Positions 23,687-31,586 of a stretch of 64,000 nt of DNA are shown in pieces. Each line of letters opens with the position of its first letter. The stretch's first letter is position 1. The notes under the pieces are model-generated. The model searched no databases. It had not been told where the DNA came from and saw only the letters and a program-made list of their open reading frames with translations. The stretch is from AC-49 sp963766605. Its GTDB lineage: Bacteria; Actinomycetota; Thermoleophilia; Solirubrobacterales; Solirubrobacteraceae. The position numbers and the translations under genes were made by a program. The stretch spans positions 186,001-250,000 of the forward strand of contig CAVYAT010000002.1 of assembly GCA_963766605.1 (NCBI GenBank), given 5' to 3'.

Positions 23687-24475
23687 GGAGCGGCGTTCGT
23701 CGCGGGCGGCGGTCGTCCTGCCCGTGTCGCCGCGTACCGCCGCGAGTGCCGCGGCATACAGCTCGCCCTCGCGGCGGTCGCGGTCGCCCAGCGCGACCGT
23801 CCCGCCGCTGACCACGATGCGCACCCCGTCGGCCGTCGTCTCGGCGATCCGCGGTGCGCTGTCGGGCAGCGCCGCCGCCAGCGCGCCAAGGGCCGCCTGG
23901 GCGTCGGCGTCGGGCGCCAGCCAGATCGACGCGCGCGCGCCGACCGTCGCCGACACGAGCGTCGCGTTGCGCACCACGCTCGAGGCGAGGCGCTCGTTGG
24001 GGATGATGATCCGGACGTTGTCGGCCGTGCGCAGGAACGTGTAGCTCAGGCGCACGTCCTCGACAACGCCGGTCTCGCCCTCGAACGTCACGAGGTCGCC
24101 GAGCCGGATCGGCTGCGCGACGGCGATCAGGATGCCGGCGATCGCGTTGGCCAGCGTCGAGCGCGCGGCGAAGCCGATGACCGCGGCGGCGATCGCGCCC
24201 GACGCCAGCAGCGCCGCGGCGGCGCGGCTGACCGCCGCGAACTGCGTCAGCGCGATCACGACGCCGACGATGATGATCGTCGTCGTCGTGACGCGGCGCA
24301 GGATCCGCAGCCGCGTGCTGAAGCCGGGGCTCAGGTCGGCGGCCGAGCGGCGCTCCTGGCGGATCAGCAGCCGATCGACGACGAACGCCGCGATCAGCGC
24401 CAGCACGACGCTGGCGATCGCGGTGAACTCGGGAGTGTGGCGCGACAGAGACGACTCCGCGACGATGTGCACCAT
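23684..24475 (-). CDS. Small-conductance mechanosensitive channel (MscS family)
   Basis: A 263-residue channel. There are two N-terminal helices (IASVVLALIAAFVV and TTIIIVGVVIALTQF), then the pore helix with the small-residue pattern LLASGAIAAAVIGFAARSTLANAIAG. The beta domain reads IRLGDLVTFEGETGVVEDVRLSYTFLRTADNVRIIIPNERL. It opens on hypo-osmotic stress to release solutes. The ATG at 24475 is chosen: TAGCGT lies 8 bases upstream, and the codon interlocks with the start codon of the divergent mannosyltransferase gene (CATG). Confidence 0.93.
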   Translation of the reverse strand: MVHIVAESSLSRHTPEFTAIASVVLALIAAFVVDRLLIRQERRSAADLSPGFSTRLRILRRVTTTTIIIVGVVIALTQFAAVSRAAAALLASGAIAAAVIGFAARSTLANAIAGILIAVAQPIRLGDLVTFEGETGVVEDVRLSYTFLRTADNVRIIIPNERLASSVVRNATLVSATVGARASIWLAPDADAQAALGALAAALPDSAPRIAETTADGVRIVVSGGTVALGDRDRREGELYAAALAAVRGDTGRTTAARDERRS

Positions 24476-25712
24476 GGCCGCTGACGCTACACGTCCGATC
24501 GCCACCCTGGCTCTCGGCGAGTCGGCCGCCGTCGCGTGGCGGGCGCTGTGGACGTCGCGCCTGCTGATCGTCGTCGCCGGGATCGGCGCGGTGCTCGTCT
24601 GGGGACTGTCGGGCGTGCACGACCTGTTCGACACCACCCACCTGACGTCGCCGTTCGGCCATACCGGCGACACGCTCGTCGCGCCGTTCGCGCGTTGGGA
24701 CTCCAAGTGGTACCTCGACATCGCCAGCCACGGCTACGACGCGTCGATCGCCGGCCGGCCGCACGCCGCGTTCTTCCCGCTGTATCCGCTGGCGCTGGCG
24801 ATCGGCGGCGCGCTCAGCGGCCAGACACTGGTCGCCGGGATCGTGATCTCGTGCGTCTGCGCGTTCTTCGCCTTCGCGTTCCTGCACCGCCTGACCCAGA
24901 TCGAGCTCGGCGACGACGCCGCGCGCCATACCGTCTACCTGCTGGCGTTCAGCCCGATGGCGTTCTTCTTCAGCGCCGTCTACAGCGAATCGCTGTTCCT
25001 GATGCTGTCGATCGGCTGCGTGCTGGCGGCGCGCACCGGGCGCTGGCCGTGGGCGGCGACGGCCGGCGTGCTGGCCGCGGCGACCCGCAACAGCGGCATC
25101 CTGCTGATGCTGCCGCTGGCGCTGATCTGGCTGCAGCGCCGCGATCGCTGGTCCGACCTCGCCTGGATCTGCTTGATTCCGACCGGCCTGATCGCGTTCG
25201 GGCTGTGGACGGCCAATCACGGCGGCGCGTTCACCGACACGTTCCACGCGGCCAAGTTCTGGCACCGCCAGTTCGACGGCCCGTTCAGCGCGGTCTGGCA
25301 GGGCGCGACGGCGGCGTGGGACGGGGCGCGGCAGCTGCTCAGCGGCTCGCAGACGCACGTCTACTTCCGGCCGGCGGGGGGCCATCCGTTCGTGGTCGCC
25401 TGGCACAACCTGATGCCGATCCCGTTCCTGCTCGCCGCGCTCTGGATGCTGGTCGGCGCGATCCGGCGGCTGCCGATCGCCTACTGGAGCTACGCGCTCG
25501 TATCGCTGGCGCTCGTGCTGTCCTACCCCGACATCCCGCAACCGCTGGCCTCGTTCCCGCGCTACATGCTCGTCGTCTTCCCGCTGTTCATGTGGCTTGG
25601 CTGGTGGGTCGCCCGCGGCAGCCGCACCCGGATGGCGGTCGTCTACGGCGTCTGCGGCTTCGGGCTGGTCGCGTTCACGGCGCAGTTCGCCACCTGGCAC
25701 TGGGTCGCGTGA
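24474..25712 (+). CDS. PIG-V-like mannosyltransferase (polytopic membrane GT)
   Basis: A 412-residue membrane glycosyltransferase of the GT-C type with about ten hydrophobic helices. Diagnostic segments are ARWDSKWYLDIASHGYD in the first luminal/extracytoplasmic loop, with the acidic residue needed for catalysis, AAFFPLYPLALA, and FSPMAFFFSAVYSESLFLMLS. These match the PIG-V/GPI mannosyltransferase II family, whose bacterial members use polyprenyl-phosphate mannose. The ATG at 24474 overlaps the mscS start. The stop overlaps the HAD gene start (GTGA). The acceptor glycan is unknown. Confidence 0.85.
   Translation: MAADATRPIATLALGESAAVAWRALWTSRLLIVVAGIGAVLVWGLSGVHDLFDTTHLTSPFGHTGDTLVAPFARWDSKWYLDIASHGYDASIAGRPHAAFFPLYPLALAIGGALSGQTLVAGIVISCVCAFFAFAFLHRLTQIELGDDAARHTVYLLAFSPMAFFFSAVYSESLFLMLSIGCVLAARTGRWPWAATAGVLAAATRNSGILLMLPLALIWLQRRDRWSDLAWICLIPTGLIAFGLWTANHGGAFTDTFHAAKFWHRQFDGPFSAVWQGATAAWDGARQLLSGSQTHVYFRPAGGHPFVVAWHNLMPIPFLLAALWMLVGAIRRLPIAYWSYALVSLALVLSYPDIPQPLASFPRYMLVVFPLFMWLGWWVARGSRTRMAVVYGVCGFGLVAFTAQFATWHWVA
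24484..24489 (-). promoter_or_regulatory. Putative leaderless -10 (TAGCGT) for mscS
   Basis: TAGCGT on the minus strand is 8 bases before the mscS ATG and lies inside the first codons of the divergent gene. Confidence 0.4.
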
Positions 25713-26380
25713 TCCGGGCCGTCCTGCTCGACGCGCTCGGCACGCTGGTCCGGCTGGCGCCGCCGTGGCCGGCGCTGGTCGGCGAGCTGGCAGTGCGCGG
25801 CGTCGCGGTCGACGAGCGCGACGCGCAGATCGCGCTGCGCGCCGAGATGGCCCACTACCGCGCCCACTGCCTCCAGGCGTCGGATCGCGCCGCGCTGGCG
25901 GCGCTGCGTGCCGACTGCACCGAGGTGCTGCGCGCGGCGCTGCCGGCGGACGCACGCGGCGTCGATGACCTTCAGGACGCACTTCTGGCCTGCCTGCGCT
26001 TCGACCCCTACCCCGAGGTTCCCGGCACGCTTGCGGCGCTGCGGGCGTCCGGGCAGCGGCTGGTCGTCGTCAGCAACTGGGACATCTCGCTGCACGACGT
26101 CCTCGAGCAGACCGGCCTGCGCAAGCTGCTTGACGGCGTTGTGACCTCGGCCGAGGTGGGCGTGTCGAAGCCGGACCCGGCGATCTTCGCGCACGGGCTG
26201 GAGCTGGCCGGGGTCACGGCGCAGGAGGCGCTGCACGTCGGCGACGAGCTCGAGCTCGACGTGGCCGGCGCGCGGGCGGCGGGCGTGGCGGCGGTGCTCG
26301 TCGTCCGCGACGGCGCGCCCGCGCCGCCGGGGGTGACCGCCATCGCGTCACTGGCGGGTCTGCACGCGATCGCGCCGTAG
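25709..26380 (+). CDS. HAD-superfamily hydrolase (subfamily IA)
   Basis: A 223-residue phosphatase-like protein. Motif I LLDALGTLVRL has the nucleophilic Asp, with Leu in place of the second Asp of DxD, as in many HAD-IA dehalogenase-like members. A helical cap follows, then motif II VVVSNWD, motif III with Lys in VGVSKPDP, and motif IV HVGDELELDVAGARAAG. The GTG start overlaps the mannosyltransferase stop, so the two are coupled. The substrate is unknown and a sugar phosphate is only a guess from the neighbour. The TAG stop is part of the next gene's proposed -10. Confidence 0.9.
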   Translation: MIRAVLLDALGTLVRLAPPWPALVGELAVRGVAVDERDAQIALRAEMAHYRAHCLQASDRAALAALRADCTEVLRAALPADARGVDDLQDALLACLRFDPYPEVPGTLAALRASGQRLVVVSNWDISLHDVLEQTGLRKLLDGVVTSAEVGVSKPDPAIFAHGLELAGVTAQEALHVGDELELDVAGARAAGVAAVLVVRDGAPAPPGVTAIASLAGLHAIAP

Positions 26381-26383
26381 AGT
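26378..26383 (+). promoter_or_regulatory. Putative -10 (TAGAGT) before the CPBP gene
   Basis: TAGAGT lies 10 bases before the ATG at 26394. Its TAG is the stop codon of the HAD gene. Confidence 0.35.
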
Positions 26384-26393
26384 CCGGTAGCCG

Positions 26394-27272
26394 ATGGATA
26401 CCTGGCTTCCACCGCAGTCATCGACGCCGCCGCCGGGCGCGCTGCCGCCACCGACCGGCCCGCCGCTGGCCGACGACCCGGCGGCGCGCTGGCCGCCGTG
26501 GACGGCGATCACCGCACCGCTGATGGCGATCGCCCTGTCGTTCGTGGCCGCGGCGCTGGTCGTCGGCGTCGGCTCGGGCGCGAACTGGTCGACCCCGACG
26601 CAGAACCTGGTCGTCACCTATCTCGGCGACGCGTGCTTCGTCGCGGCGGCGCTGTGGTTCGCGTCGCGGGTCGCGCCGCCGCGTCCCGAGCAGTTCGGGC
26701 TGCGCCGCCCGGCGATCGGCATCGGCATGGCCGTGCTGCTGGTCATCGCCGCCTACCTGCTGTTCCTGGTGTTGGCCAAGGGCTGGACCAGCGCCCTGAA
26801 TCTGCACGAGAACGACGACAAGCTCCCGCGGACGCTCGGCGCGGGCAACAGCCACGCCGCGCTGGTCGCCGTCGCGGTACTGACCTGCGTCGTGGCGCCG
26901 ATCTGCGAGGAGTTCCTGTTTCGCGGCTACATGTACCGGGCGTTGCGCAATTGGCGCGGTGTCTGGCCGGCGGCGCTGATCATCGGCCTGGTCTTCGGCG
27001 GCTTTCACGTGCAGTCGTCGCCGATCGGCTTCCTGTTCCCGCTCGCCCTGTTCGGCGTGATCCTGTGTTTCGTCTACGAGATCTCGGGCTCGCTCTATCC
27101 GGGGATCGCGACCCACGCCGTCAACAACTCGCTCGCGTTCGCCGTCATCGAACACGCCAGCGCCCGCACGGCGCTCGCGCTGCTGGCCGGCTCGCTGGCC
27201 GCCGTCACGCTCCTGCTGCGCCTCGGCGTCCGTGCGTGGCGATCCCTGAGACACGTCGAGCCGGCGCGCTGA
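26394..27272 (+). CDS. CPBP-family intramembrane metalloprotease
   Basis: A 292-residue multi-pass membrane protein (Abi/CAAX-processing type II family). A Pro-rich cytoplasmic N-terminus of about 40 residues precedes seven or eight helices. The catalytic motifs are all present: E-E-x-x-x-R in PICEEFLFRGYMYRALR, F-x-x-x-H in VFGGFHVQSS, and H-x-x-x-N in GIATHAVNNSLAF. Bacterial members cleave membrane proteins or peptides, and the substrate here cannot be read. The TGA sits in the loop of a 13-base stem that should end the transcript. Confidence 0.9.
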   Translation: MDTWLPPQSSTPPPGALPPPTGPPLADDPAARWPPWTAITAPLMAIALSFVAAALVVGVGSGANWSTPTQNLVVTYLGDACFVAAALWFASRVAPPRPEQFGLRRPAIGIGMAVLLVIAAYLLFLVLAKGWTSALNLHENDDKLPRTLGAGNSHAALVAVAVLTCVVAPICEEFLFRGYMYRALRNWRGVWPAALIIGLVFGGFHVQSSPIGFLFPLALFGVILCFVYEISGSLYPGIATHAVNNSLAFAVIEHASARTALALLAGSLAAVTLLLRLGVRAWRSLRHVEPAR

Positions 27273-27287
27273 CACGCCGGCTCGACG
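27254..27287 (+). terminator. Strong hairpin over the CPBP stop codon
   Basis: Perfect 13-base inverted repeat, CGTCGAGCCGGCG and CGCCGGCTCGACG, with an 8-base loop containing the TGA stop. There is no T-tract, so this is the GC-rich, U-less kind of terminator or a 3'-end-protecting stem. Confidence 0.65.
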
Positions 27288-27374
27288 GTCCACCAGCGGG
27301 TGGGCCGGTCAGGCTGGGGAGGGCCGCCCCACCACTCTGGAGTCTCAGTTGTCCGTCGCGCCTCCCTGCGATCT

Positions 27375-27414
27375 GGAGAAGCGCCGCGCACGCGACCCCG
27401 TGGCGGCGTTCTCC
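27375..27414 (-). terminator. Hairpin downstream of the lipase gene
   Basis: Arms 27375-27387 and 27403-27414 pair over 12 bases with a single bulged G (GGAGAAGCGCCGC/GCGGCGTTCTCC). It is about 120 bases after the lipase stop on the minus strand and is a plausible terminator. Confidence 0.45.
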
Positions 27415-27460
27415 CCTCTCCCCGGACTTCGCTACGCAAAATATGACCTTGGCGCGTAGA

Positions 27461-27507
27461 CAGTCAACCTGATACTGACGGGGTGTCAGCCCACCTGACA
27501 TCAGGTG
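27461..27507. promoter_or_regulatory. Cluster of palindromes 3' of the lipase gene
   Basis: Within 47 bases there are CAGTCAACCTGA (27461-27472), TGTCA-N7-TGACA (27484-27500) and the palindrome CACCTGACATCAGGTG (27492-27507). The first 12-mer recurs exactly at 28481-28492, on the other side of the lipase gene. It may be a regulator binding region. The sequence between 27273 and 27535 holds no gene. Confidence 0.45.
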
Positions 27508-27535
27508 AACTGTCACTGTTTTCCGGAGGCGGCGA

Positions 27536-28420
27536 TCAGATCGCCGGCCCGAAGCCCGTGCAGCTGGGCTTGAACGACGCCGAGCCACCGGCCAGCGCGT
27601 TGCGCACGTCGGCCAGGGCCGGCATGTCGGAGGCCATCCCGATGTGGGCGACCGGATCGTTGGGGCACTGGTTCTGGAGCAGGATGTTGGTCGCCCCGTT
27701 GAGGAACGCCTGCGTGAACGGGGTGACGACTTCGTCATGGCTGGTCTCGATGACCCAGTACGTCGGGCCGCTGACCGTGTCGCCGTCGCGGAACAGGTTG
27801 GTCTCGAACGCCGAGCCGACCTCCTGCTCGGGCAGCGCCGGCTCCTGCAACAGGGCCAGCGTGCCGTTGATCACCCCGCGGAAGGCGGCCAGCAGGTTGA
27901 CGAGTCCGTCCTCGTCCGTCCCGTGGTTGCTCGGAGCCAGGGCCACGAACGTGTGGACCTTGCTCGCTCCGCCCAGGCGCTTGATGTAGTAGTTGGGCAT
28001 CATGCCGCCCTGGCTGTGGCCGACCATGTCGACCTGCGACGCACCGGTCGCCGACAGCACCTGGTTGACGAATGTCCGCAGTTGCCCGGCCGACTGGGCG
28101 ATCTCGCCGAGTCCGTCGACGGTCCCGCCGAACGACGCCAGCGTGACGCCGTAGTTGAGCGCCCACACGCAGTAGCCCTGCTGCATGAGCTGCGGGCCGA
28201 GCGTCGACCAGTTCTGCTGCTGGTTGGACAACGTCGCGTGGACGAGCACGACCGGACGCGGATGCGCGGCGGTCAGCTTGCAGTTGGGGTTGTTGGCGCC
28301 GGCCAGCGTCGGGCCGATCGCGCCGGCCGACGATGCGGCGCCGAGGCTGCATACGGCGGCCAACGTCAGCGCAACGGCCAGCGCGCGAACACGGCGCGCG
28401 GGCCCGGTCAAGACATACAT
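27536..28420 (-). CDS. Secreted lipase/esterase (alpha/beta hydrolase)
   Basis: A 294-residue exported hydrolase. The signal peptide has a basic start, a hydrophobic core (ALAVALTLAAVCSLGAA) and likely cleavage after AGA near residue 34. The mature domain has the oxyanion segment PVVLVHAT, the nucleophile elbow GHSQGG, a later Asp in an RDGDTV/SHDEVV context and a C-terminal His in PVAHIGMASD. This is the pattern of actinobacterial triacylglycerol lipases of the EstA/LipA type. Paired cysteines (NPNCK, GYCVW, QNQCPN, PSCTG) could form disulfides. AGGAGAG precedes the ATG. Repeated motifs flank the gene. Confidence 0.88.
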   Translation of the reverse strand: MYVLTGPARRVRALAVALTLAAVCSLGAASSAGAIGPTLAGANNPNCKLTAAHPRPVVLVHATLSNQQQNWSTLGPQLMQQGYCVWALNYGVTLASFGGTVDGLGEIAQSAGQLRTFVNQVLSATGASQVDMVGHSQGGMMPNYYIKRLGGASKVHTFVALAPSNHGTDEDGLVNLLAAFRGVINGTLALLQEPALPEQEVGSAFETNLFRDGDTVSGPTYWVIETSHDEVVTPFTQAFLNGATNILLQNQCPNDPVAHIGMASDMPALADVRNALAGGSASFKPSCTGFGPAI

Positions 28421-28480
28421 GGTTCTCTCCTGTCGGTAGACCTGAAAGGCGCGGCGGAAGCTAATTCAGGCCCGGAAAGT

Positions 28481-28494
28481 CAGTCAACCTGACT
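28481..28494. promoter_or_regulatory. Palindromic site between lipase and L,D-transpeptidase genes
   Basis: AGTCA-ACC-TGACT (28482-28494) is a perfect inverted repeat that includes the 12-mer CAGTCAACCTGA also found at 27461. It lies 61 bases upstream of the lipase start and 52 upstream of the divergent start, a suitable place for an operator. Confidence 0.45.
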
Positions 28495-28532
28495 CAGTTG
28501 CCCTGATAGCCCGGCCGCGCCGCGCTGTGTCC

Positions 28533-28538
28533 TAAGAT
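28533..28538 (+). promoter_or_regulatory. Putative leaderless -10 (TAAGAT)
   Basis: TAAGAT is 7 bases before the ATG at 28546. It overlaps an alternative ATG at 28537, which argues that 28546 is the real start. Confidence 0.45.
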
Positions 28539-28545
28539 GACCGCG

Positions 28546-29577
28546 ATGCGCCGCCTGTCCGTGCTTGCCGCCGCGATGGCGGCGCTTGTCGTTGCCGCCC
28601 CGGCCGTCGCCCAGGACCCGGCGACGACCCCCGCCACGCCGACGACGACCACCCCCACCACAACCACCACGACCGCGCCGGCTCCGCCGCCTGCGCCGGA
28701 GCCCGAGTCGGGCACGATCAAGATCAAGCTCCAGCGGGTCGGCTCGCGCGGGATCGTGCTCGCGGGCCAGCGCTGGCGCGTCCGCGGCCTGCTCACGCCC
28801 TACGTGGCCGGACAGCGGATCGTGGTGCGCTTCTACCGCGGGCGCCACCGCATCGGCACGAAGGCCGCGCACGTCTCGCCGACATCGAACGGCTCGTCGG
28901 GCACGTTCCTTGTCGGCTTCCACACCAAGCGCACCGGCAAGATCACCGTGCGGGCCAGCCATCTCGCCAGCGACGAGCTCAAATCGATCCGCTCGAAGGC
29001 CAAGTCGGTGGTCGTGATGCCCACGCACCTCGCGCCCGGAGCGAGCGGCGCCTCGGTGCGGGCGCTACAGCACCTCCTCGAGGCCAAGCGGTTCGCCGTC
29101 GGCACGACCGGCAGCTACGACCAGCGGACCGGGCGCGGCGTCCTGGGCTACCAGAAGCTCGTCGGGCTACCGCGGACGAGCGTCGCCGACAAGCGCACGC
29201 TCAAGGACCTCGTCTCCGGCCGCGGCACGTTCAAGATCCGCTTCCCCAGGCAGGGCAAGCATGTCGAGGCGAGCCTGTCCAAGCAGCTGATCGCGCTGAT
29301 CAACCACCGCCGGATCGTCAGGCTCTACCCGGTCAGCTCGGGCAAGCCGTCGACGCCGACCGTCCAGGGCCAGTTCCACGTCTACTCGAAGTCCCCGGGC
29401 TACAACTCCGAGGGCATGTACTTCTCGAGCTACTTCATCCGTGGCTACGCGATCCACGGCTATGACCCGTCACCGGTGTTCGCGGCCAGCCACGGCTGCC
29501 TGCGGACGTGGATCCCCGACGCGATCGCGATCTACAACTGGATCACGATCGGCGACGGCGTCGACGTCTACCCGTAG
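28546..29577 (+). CDS. L,D-transpeptidase with peptidoglycan-binding domain
   Basis: A 343-residue exported enzyme making 3-3 peptidoglycan crosslinks. The signal peptide MRRLSVLAAAMAALVVAAPAVA is followed by a Thr/Pro linker. A beta-rich segment comes next, then a peptidoglycan-binding-like helical domain (GASGASVRALQHLLEAKRF...YDQRTGRGVLGYQKLVGL). The YkuD domain has the catalytic signature HGYD...SHGCLR, with the nucleophilic Cys near residue 320. The ATG at 28546 is preferred over 28537 because of the -10 overlap and the better signal peptide. Divergent from the lipase gene. Confidence 0.93.
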   Translation: MRRLSVLAAAMAALVVAAPAVAQDPATTPATPTTTTPTTTTTTAPAPPPAPEPESGTIKIKLQRVGSRGIVLAGQRWRVRGLLTPYVAGQRIVVRFYRGRHRIGTKAAHVSPTSNGSSGTFLVGFHTKRTGKITVRASHLASDELKSIRSKAKSVVVMPTHLAPGASGASVRALQHLLEAKRFAVGTTGSYDQRTGRGVLGYQKLVGLPRTSVADKRTLKDLVSGRGTFKIRFPRQGKHVEASLSKQLIALINHRRIVRLYPVSSGKPSTPTVQGQFHVYSKSPGYNSEGMYFSSYFIRGYAIHGYDPSPVFAASHGCLRTWIPDAIAIYNWITIGDGVDVYP

Positions 29578-29592
29578 GCGCCGGCGCGTCGT

Positions 29593-29928
29593 TCACTCGT
29601 GCGCGGCGACGGTGCGCGCGAGGAAGCCGAGACCGAACCCGAACAGCAGTAGTCCCAGGACGGTGGGGACGGCGCGCTCGGCCCACTTGTCGTTCTGGTT
29701 GGCGATGCTGTTGAACGGTGTCGTCAGATCGTGTGCGGCCTGGTCGATGAACCTCCGCGGCTGACCCTCGGGCTTCGGCGGCGGGGCCACCGGATGCAGC
29801 ACCCCCTGGATCTCCTGCTGCGCCTGAGCCTCGCTGCCGTTGGTCTGCGCGACCGCGAACATCACGAAGCTGACGATCAGGATGCCGCAGCAGAAGAAGG
29901 CGACGAAGCGGATGGACTTGGAGATCAT
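29593..29928 (-). CDS. Small two-helix membrane protein of unknown function
   Basis: A 111-residue ORF with an N-terminal helix (FVAFFCCGILIVSFVMFAV) and a C-terminal helix (VPTVLGLLLFGFGLGFLARTV). They are joined by a roughly 50-residue Gln/Pro-rich, soluble segment (HPVAPPPKPEGQP, then a predicted amphipathic helix FIDQAAHDLTTPFNSIANQ). I recognise no family. It lies between the L,D-transpeptidase and pyrE genes, divergent from pyrE by 25 bases. The clear hydrophobic pattern makes a chance frame unlikely. Confidence 0.65.
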   Translation of the reverse strand: MISKSIRFVAFFCCGILIVSFVMFAVAQTNGSEAQAQQEIQGVLHPVAPPPKPEGQPRRFIDQAAHDLTTPFNSIANQNDKWAERAVPTVLGLLLFGFGLGFLARTVAAHE

Positions 29929-29938
29929 GTGAGCGGGT

Positions 29939-29944
29939 TAGGAT
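29939..29944 (+). promoter_or_regulatory. Putative leaderless -10 (TAGGAT) for pyrE
   Basis: TAGGAT is 9 bases before the pyrE ATG, in the 25-base gap to the divergent membrane-protein gene. Confidence 0.45.
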
Positions 29945-29953
29945 GGGGAACGG

Positions 29954-30505
29954 ATGAGCTCGCGTGCCCGCCTGATCGACGAGCTGCGCGAGCACGCGGT
30001 GGTGATTGGCGATGTAACTCTCACCAGCGGCCGAGTCGCTCCCTATTACATCGACGCCAAGCGCGCAATTTTGAGGCCGGCAGGGTTTTTGGCTCTCGCC
30101 GAGCTCGTCGCCGAGCTCGCGCGCCGGTGGGGTGCGACCGCGGTCGGCGGGACGACGATGGGTGCCGATCCGGTCGCGTGCGCCGCGCTGGCGGGTGGCG
30201 CCGAGGTCGATGCGTTCTTCGTGCGCAAGGAGACCAAGGCCCATGGCCTGCAGCGACGGATCGAAGGTCCGCTGCTGGGGCCGGGCGCGCGCTGTCTGAT
30301 CGTCGAGGACGTCGTGACGACCGGCGGCTCGACCGTGCTCGCCATCGAAGCGGTCAAGGAGGCGGGCCTGCAGATCGTCGGCGTGACCGCCGTGCTCGAC
30401 CGCCTGGCCGGCGGGGGCGACACGATCACCGCGGCGGCCGGCGCTCCCTATGAGCCGCTGACGACGATCGACGACGTCTACCCGGATCGCCCGGACGACG
30501 CGTAG
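29954..30505 (+). CDS. pyrE: Orotate phosphoribosyltransferase
   Basis: A 183-residue pyrimidine enzyme making OMP from orotate and PRPP. It has the N-terminal LTSGRVAPYYIDAKRAIL, then VGGTTMGADPVA, the mobile-loop lysines in VRKETKAHG, and the PRPP loop CLIVEDVVTTGGSTVLAIEAVKEAG. Length is typical of the short form. A single gene, separated from other pyr genes, immediately followed by a tRNA on the opposite strand. Confidence 0.96.
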   Translation: MSSRARLIDELREHAVVIGDVTLTSGRVAPYYIDAKRAILRPAGFLALAELVAELARRWGATAVGGTTMGADPVACAALAGGAEVDAFFVRKETKAHGLQRRIEGPLLGPGARCLIVEDVVTTGGSTVLAIEAVKEAGLQIVGVTAVLDRLAGGGDTITAAAGAPYEPLTTIDDVYPDRPDDA

Positions 30506-30522
30506 CCGCCGGGCGCCGGCGA

Positions 30523-30594
30523 TGCCCCCGGCAGGAGTCGAACCTGCGCACCCGCTTTAGGAGAGCGGCGCTCTATCCACTGAGCTACGAGGGC
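30523..30594 (-). tRNA. tRNA-Arg (anticodon CCT)
   Basis: The minus strand folds as a full cloverleaf. The acceptor is GCCCTCG with CGGGGGC (one G-U pair). The D arm is in GCTCAGTGGATAGAGC, the anticodon stem CCGCT/AGCGG has loop CTCCTAA giving anticodon CCT (decodes AGG), and the T arm is GCAGG-TTCGACT-CCTGC. The discriminator is A. The CCA end is not encoded (TCG follows), so it must be added enzymatically. The gene stands alone between pyrE and dppC. Confidence 0.97.
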
Positions 30595-30607
30595 CGGCCG
30601 GTCCATT

Positions 30608-31570
30608 GTGACGGTGCGAGCAGGGGGTCGCCGCCGCGGGGCGAAGTCCTCCGTCGGGATGTACGGTCCGACGCGCGCGCGCGTGGTGTGGCGGCGACTG
30701 CGCTCAGACCGCGCGGCGTTCGTCGCGCTGTGCGCGATCGCGGTCCTGATCGCGATCGCGATCCTCGCGCCGCTGATCGTCAAGCTCGTCGGCGCGCGGC
30801 CACCCGACGCCCAGTCGACGCGCTACCTCGACGCTGCCGGCAACCCGACCGGCCCGTCGTGGCACAACCTGTTCGGAACCGACGACCTCGGGCGCGATGT
30901 CTTCAGCCGCGTGCTCTACGGCGCCCGCGTGTCGATCGAGGTGGCGGTCCTGTCGACGGCGCTGACGATGCTGATCGGCACCGTGGTCGGGATCGTCGCG
31001 GGTTTCTACGGCGGCTGGGTCGACACGCTGCTGTCGCGCGTGACCGACATCTTCCTGGCCTTCCCGGTGCTGCTGCTCGCGCTCGGGATCGGGGCGGCGT
31101 GCTCGACCGGCAACGGCTGCGCCGCCGGGCTGATCCAGCCGGGCCTCACGACCGTCGTGTTCGTGATCGCGATCGCCAGCTGGCCCTACGTCGCGCGAAT
31201 CGTGCGCGGGCAGACGCTGTCGCTGCGCGAGCAGCAGTTCGTCGAGGCGGCGCGCTGCATCGGCGCGTCGGACCGGCGGATCCTCGCGCGCCACATCCTG
31301 CCCAACCTGACCTCGCAGCTGCTCGTCACCGCCACCGTCCTTGTTCCCGGCGTCGTGCTGTTCGAGGCCGCGCTGTCCTACCTCGGCGTCGGCGTGCAGC
31401 CGCCGACCGCGTCGTGGGGCTCGATGATCTCCGAGGCGACCGGCGTGTTCGAGTCCGCGTGGTGGTTCATGCTCGCCCCGGGCATCGCGCTGCTCATCTG
31501 TGTGCTCGCGTTCAACCTGCTCGGCGACGGTCTGCAGGACGCGCTGGGCGGCCACCGGCGCGGGCGCTGA
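30608..31570 (+). CDS. ABC transporter permease, DppC/OppC type
   Basis: An inner-membrane permease of a peptide/nickel-type importer, up to 320 residues. It has an N-terminal span (FVALCAIAVLIAIAILAPLIV), the OppC_N motif HNLFGTDDLGRDVFSRVLYGARVSI, further spans, and the ATPase-docking EAA loop EAARCIGASDRRILARHILPN. The GTG at 30608 gives a basic 20-residue leader. The ATG at 30659 (MYGPTRARVVWRR) is an equally good start, and neither has a ribosome binding site. First gene of a C-B-D-F order. Confidence 0.92.
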   Translation: MTVRAGGRRRGAKSSVGMYGPTRARVVWRRLRSDRAAFVALCAIAVLIAIAILAPLIVKLVGARPPDAQSTRYLDAAGNPTGPSWHNLFGTDDLGRDVFSRVLYGARVSIEVAVLSTALTMLIGTVVGIVAGFYGGWVDTLLSRVTDIFLAFPVLLLALGIGAACSTGNGCAAGLIQPGLTTVVFVIAIASWPYVARIVRGQTLSLREQQFVEAARCIGASDRRILARHILPNLTSQLLVTATVLVPGVVLFEAALSYLGVGVQPPTASWGSMISEATGVFESAWWFMLAPGIALLICVLAFNLLGDGLQDALGGHRRGR

Positions 31571-31586
31571 GCGCGGGAGACCTCGG

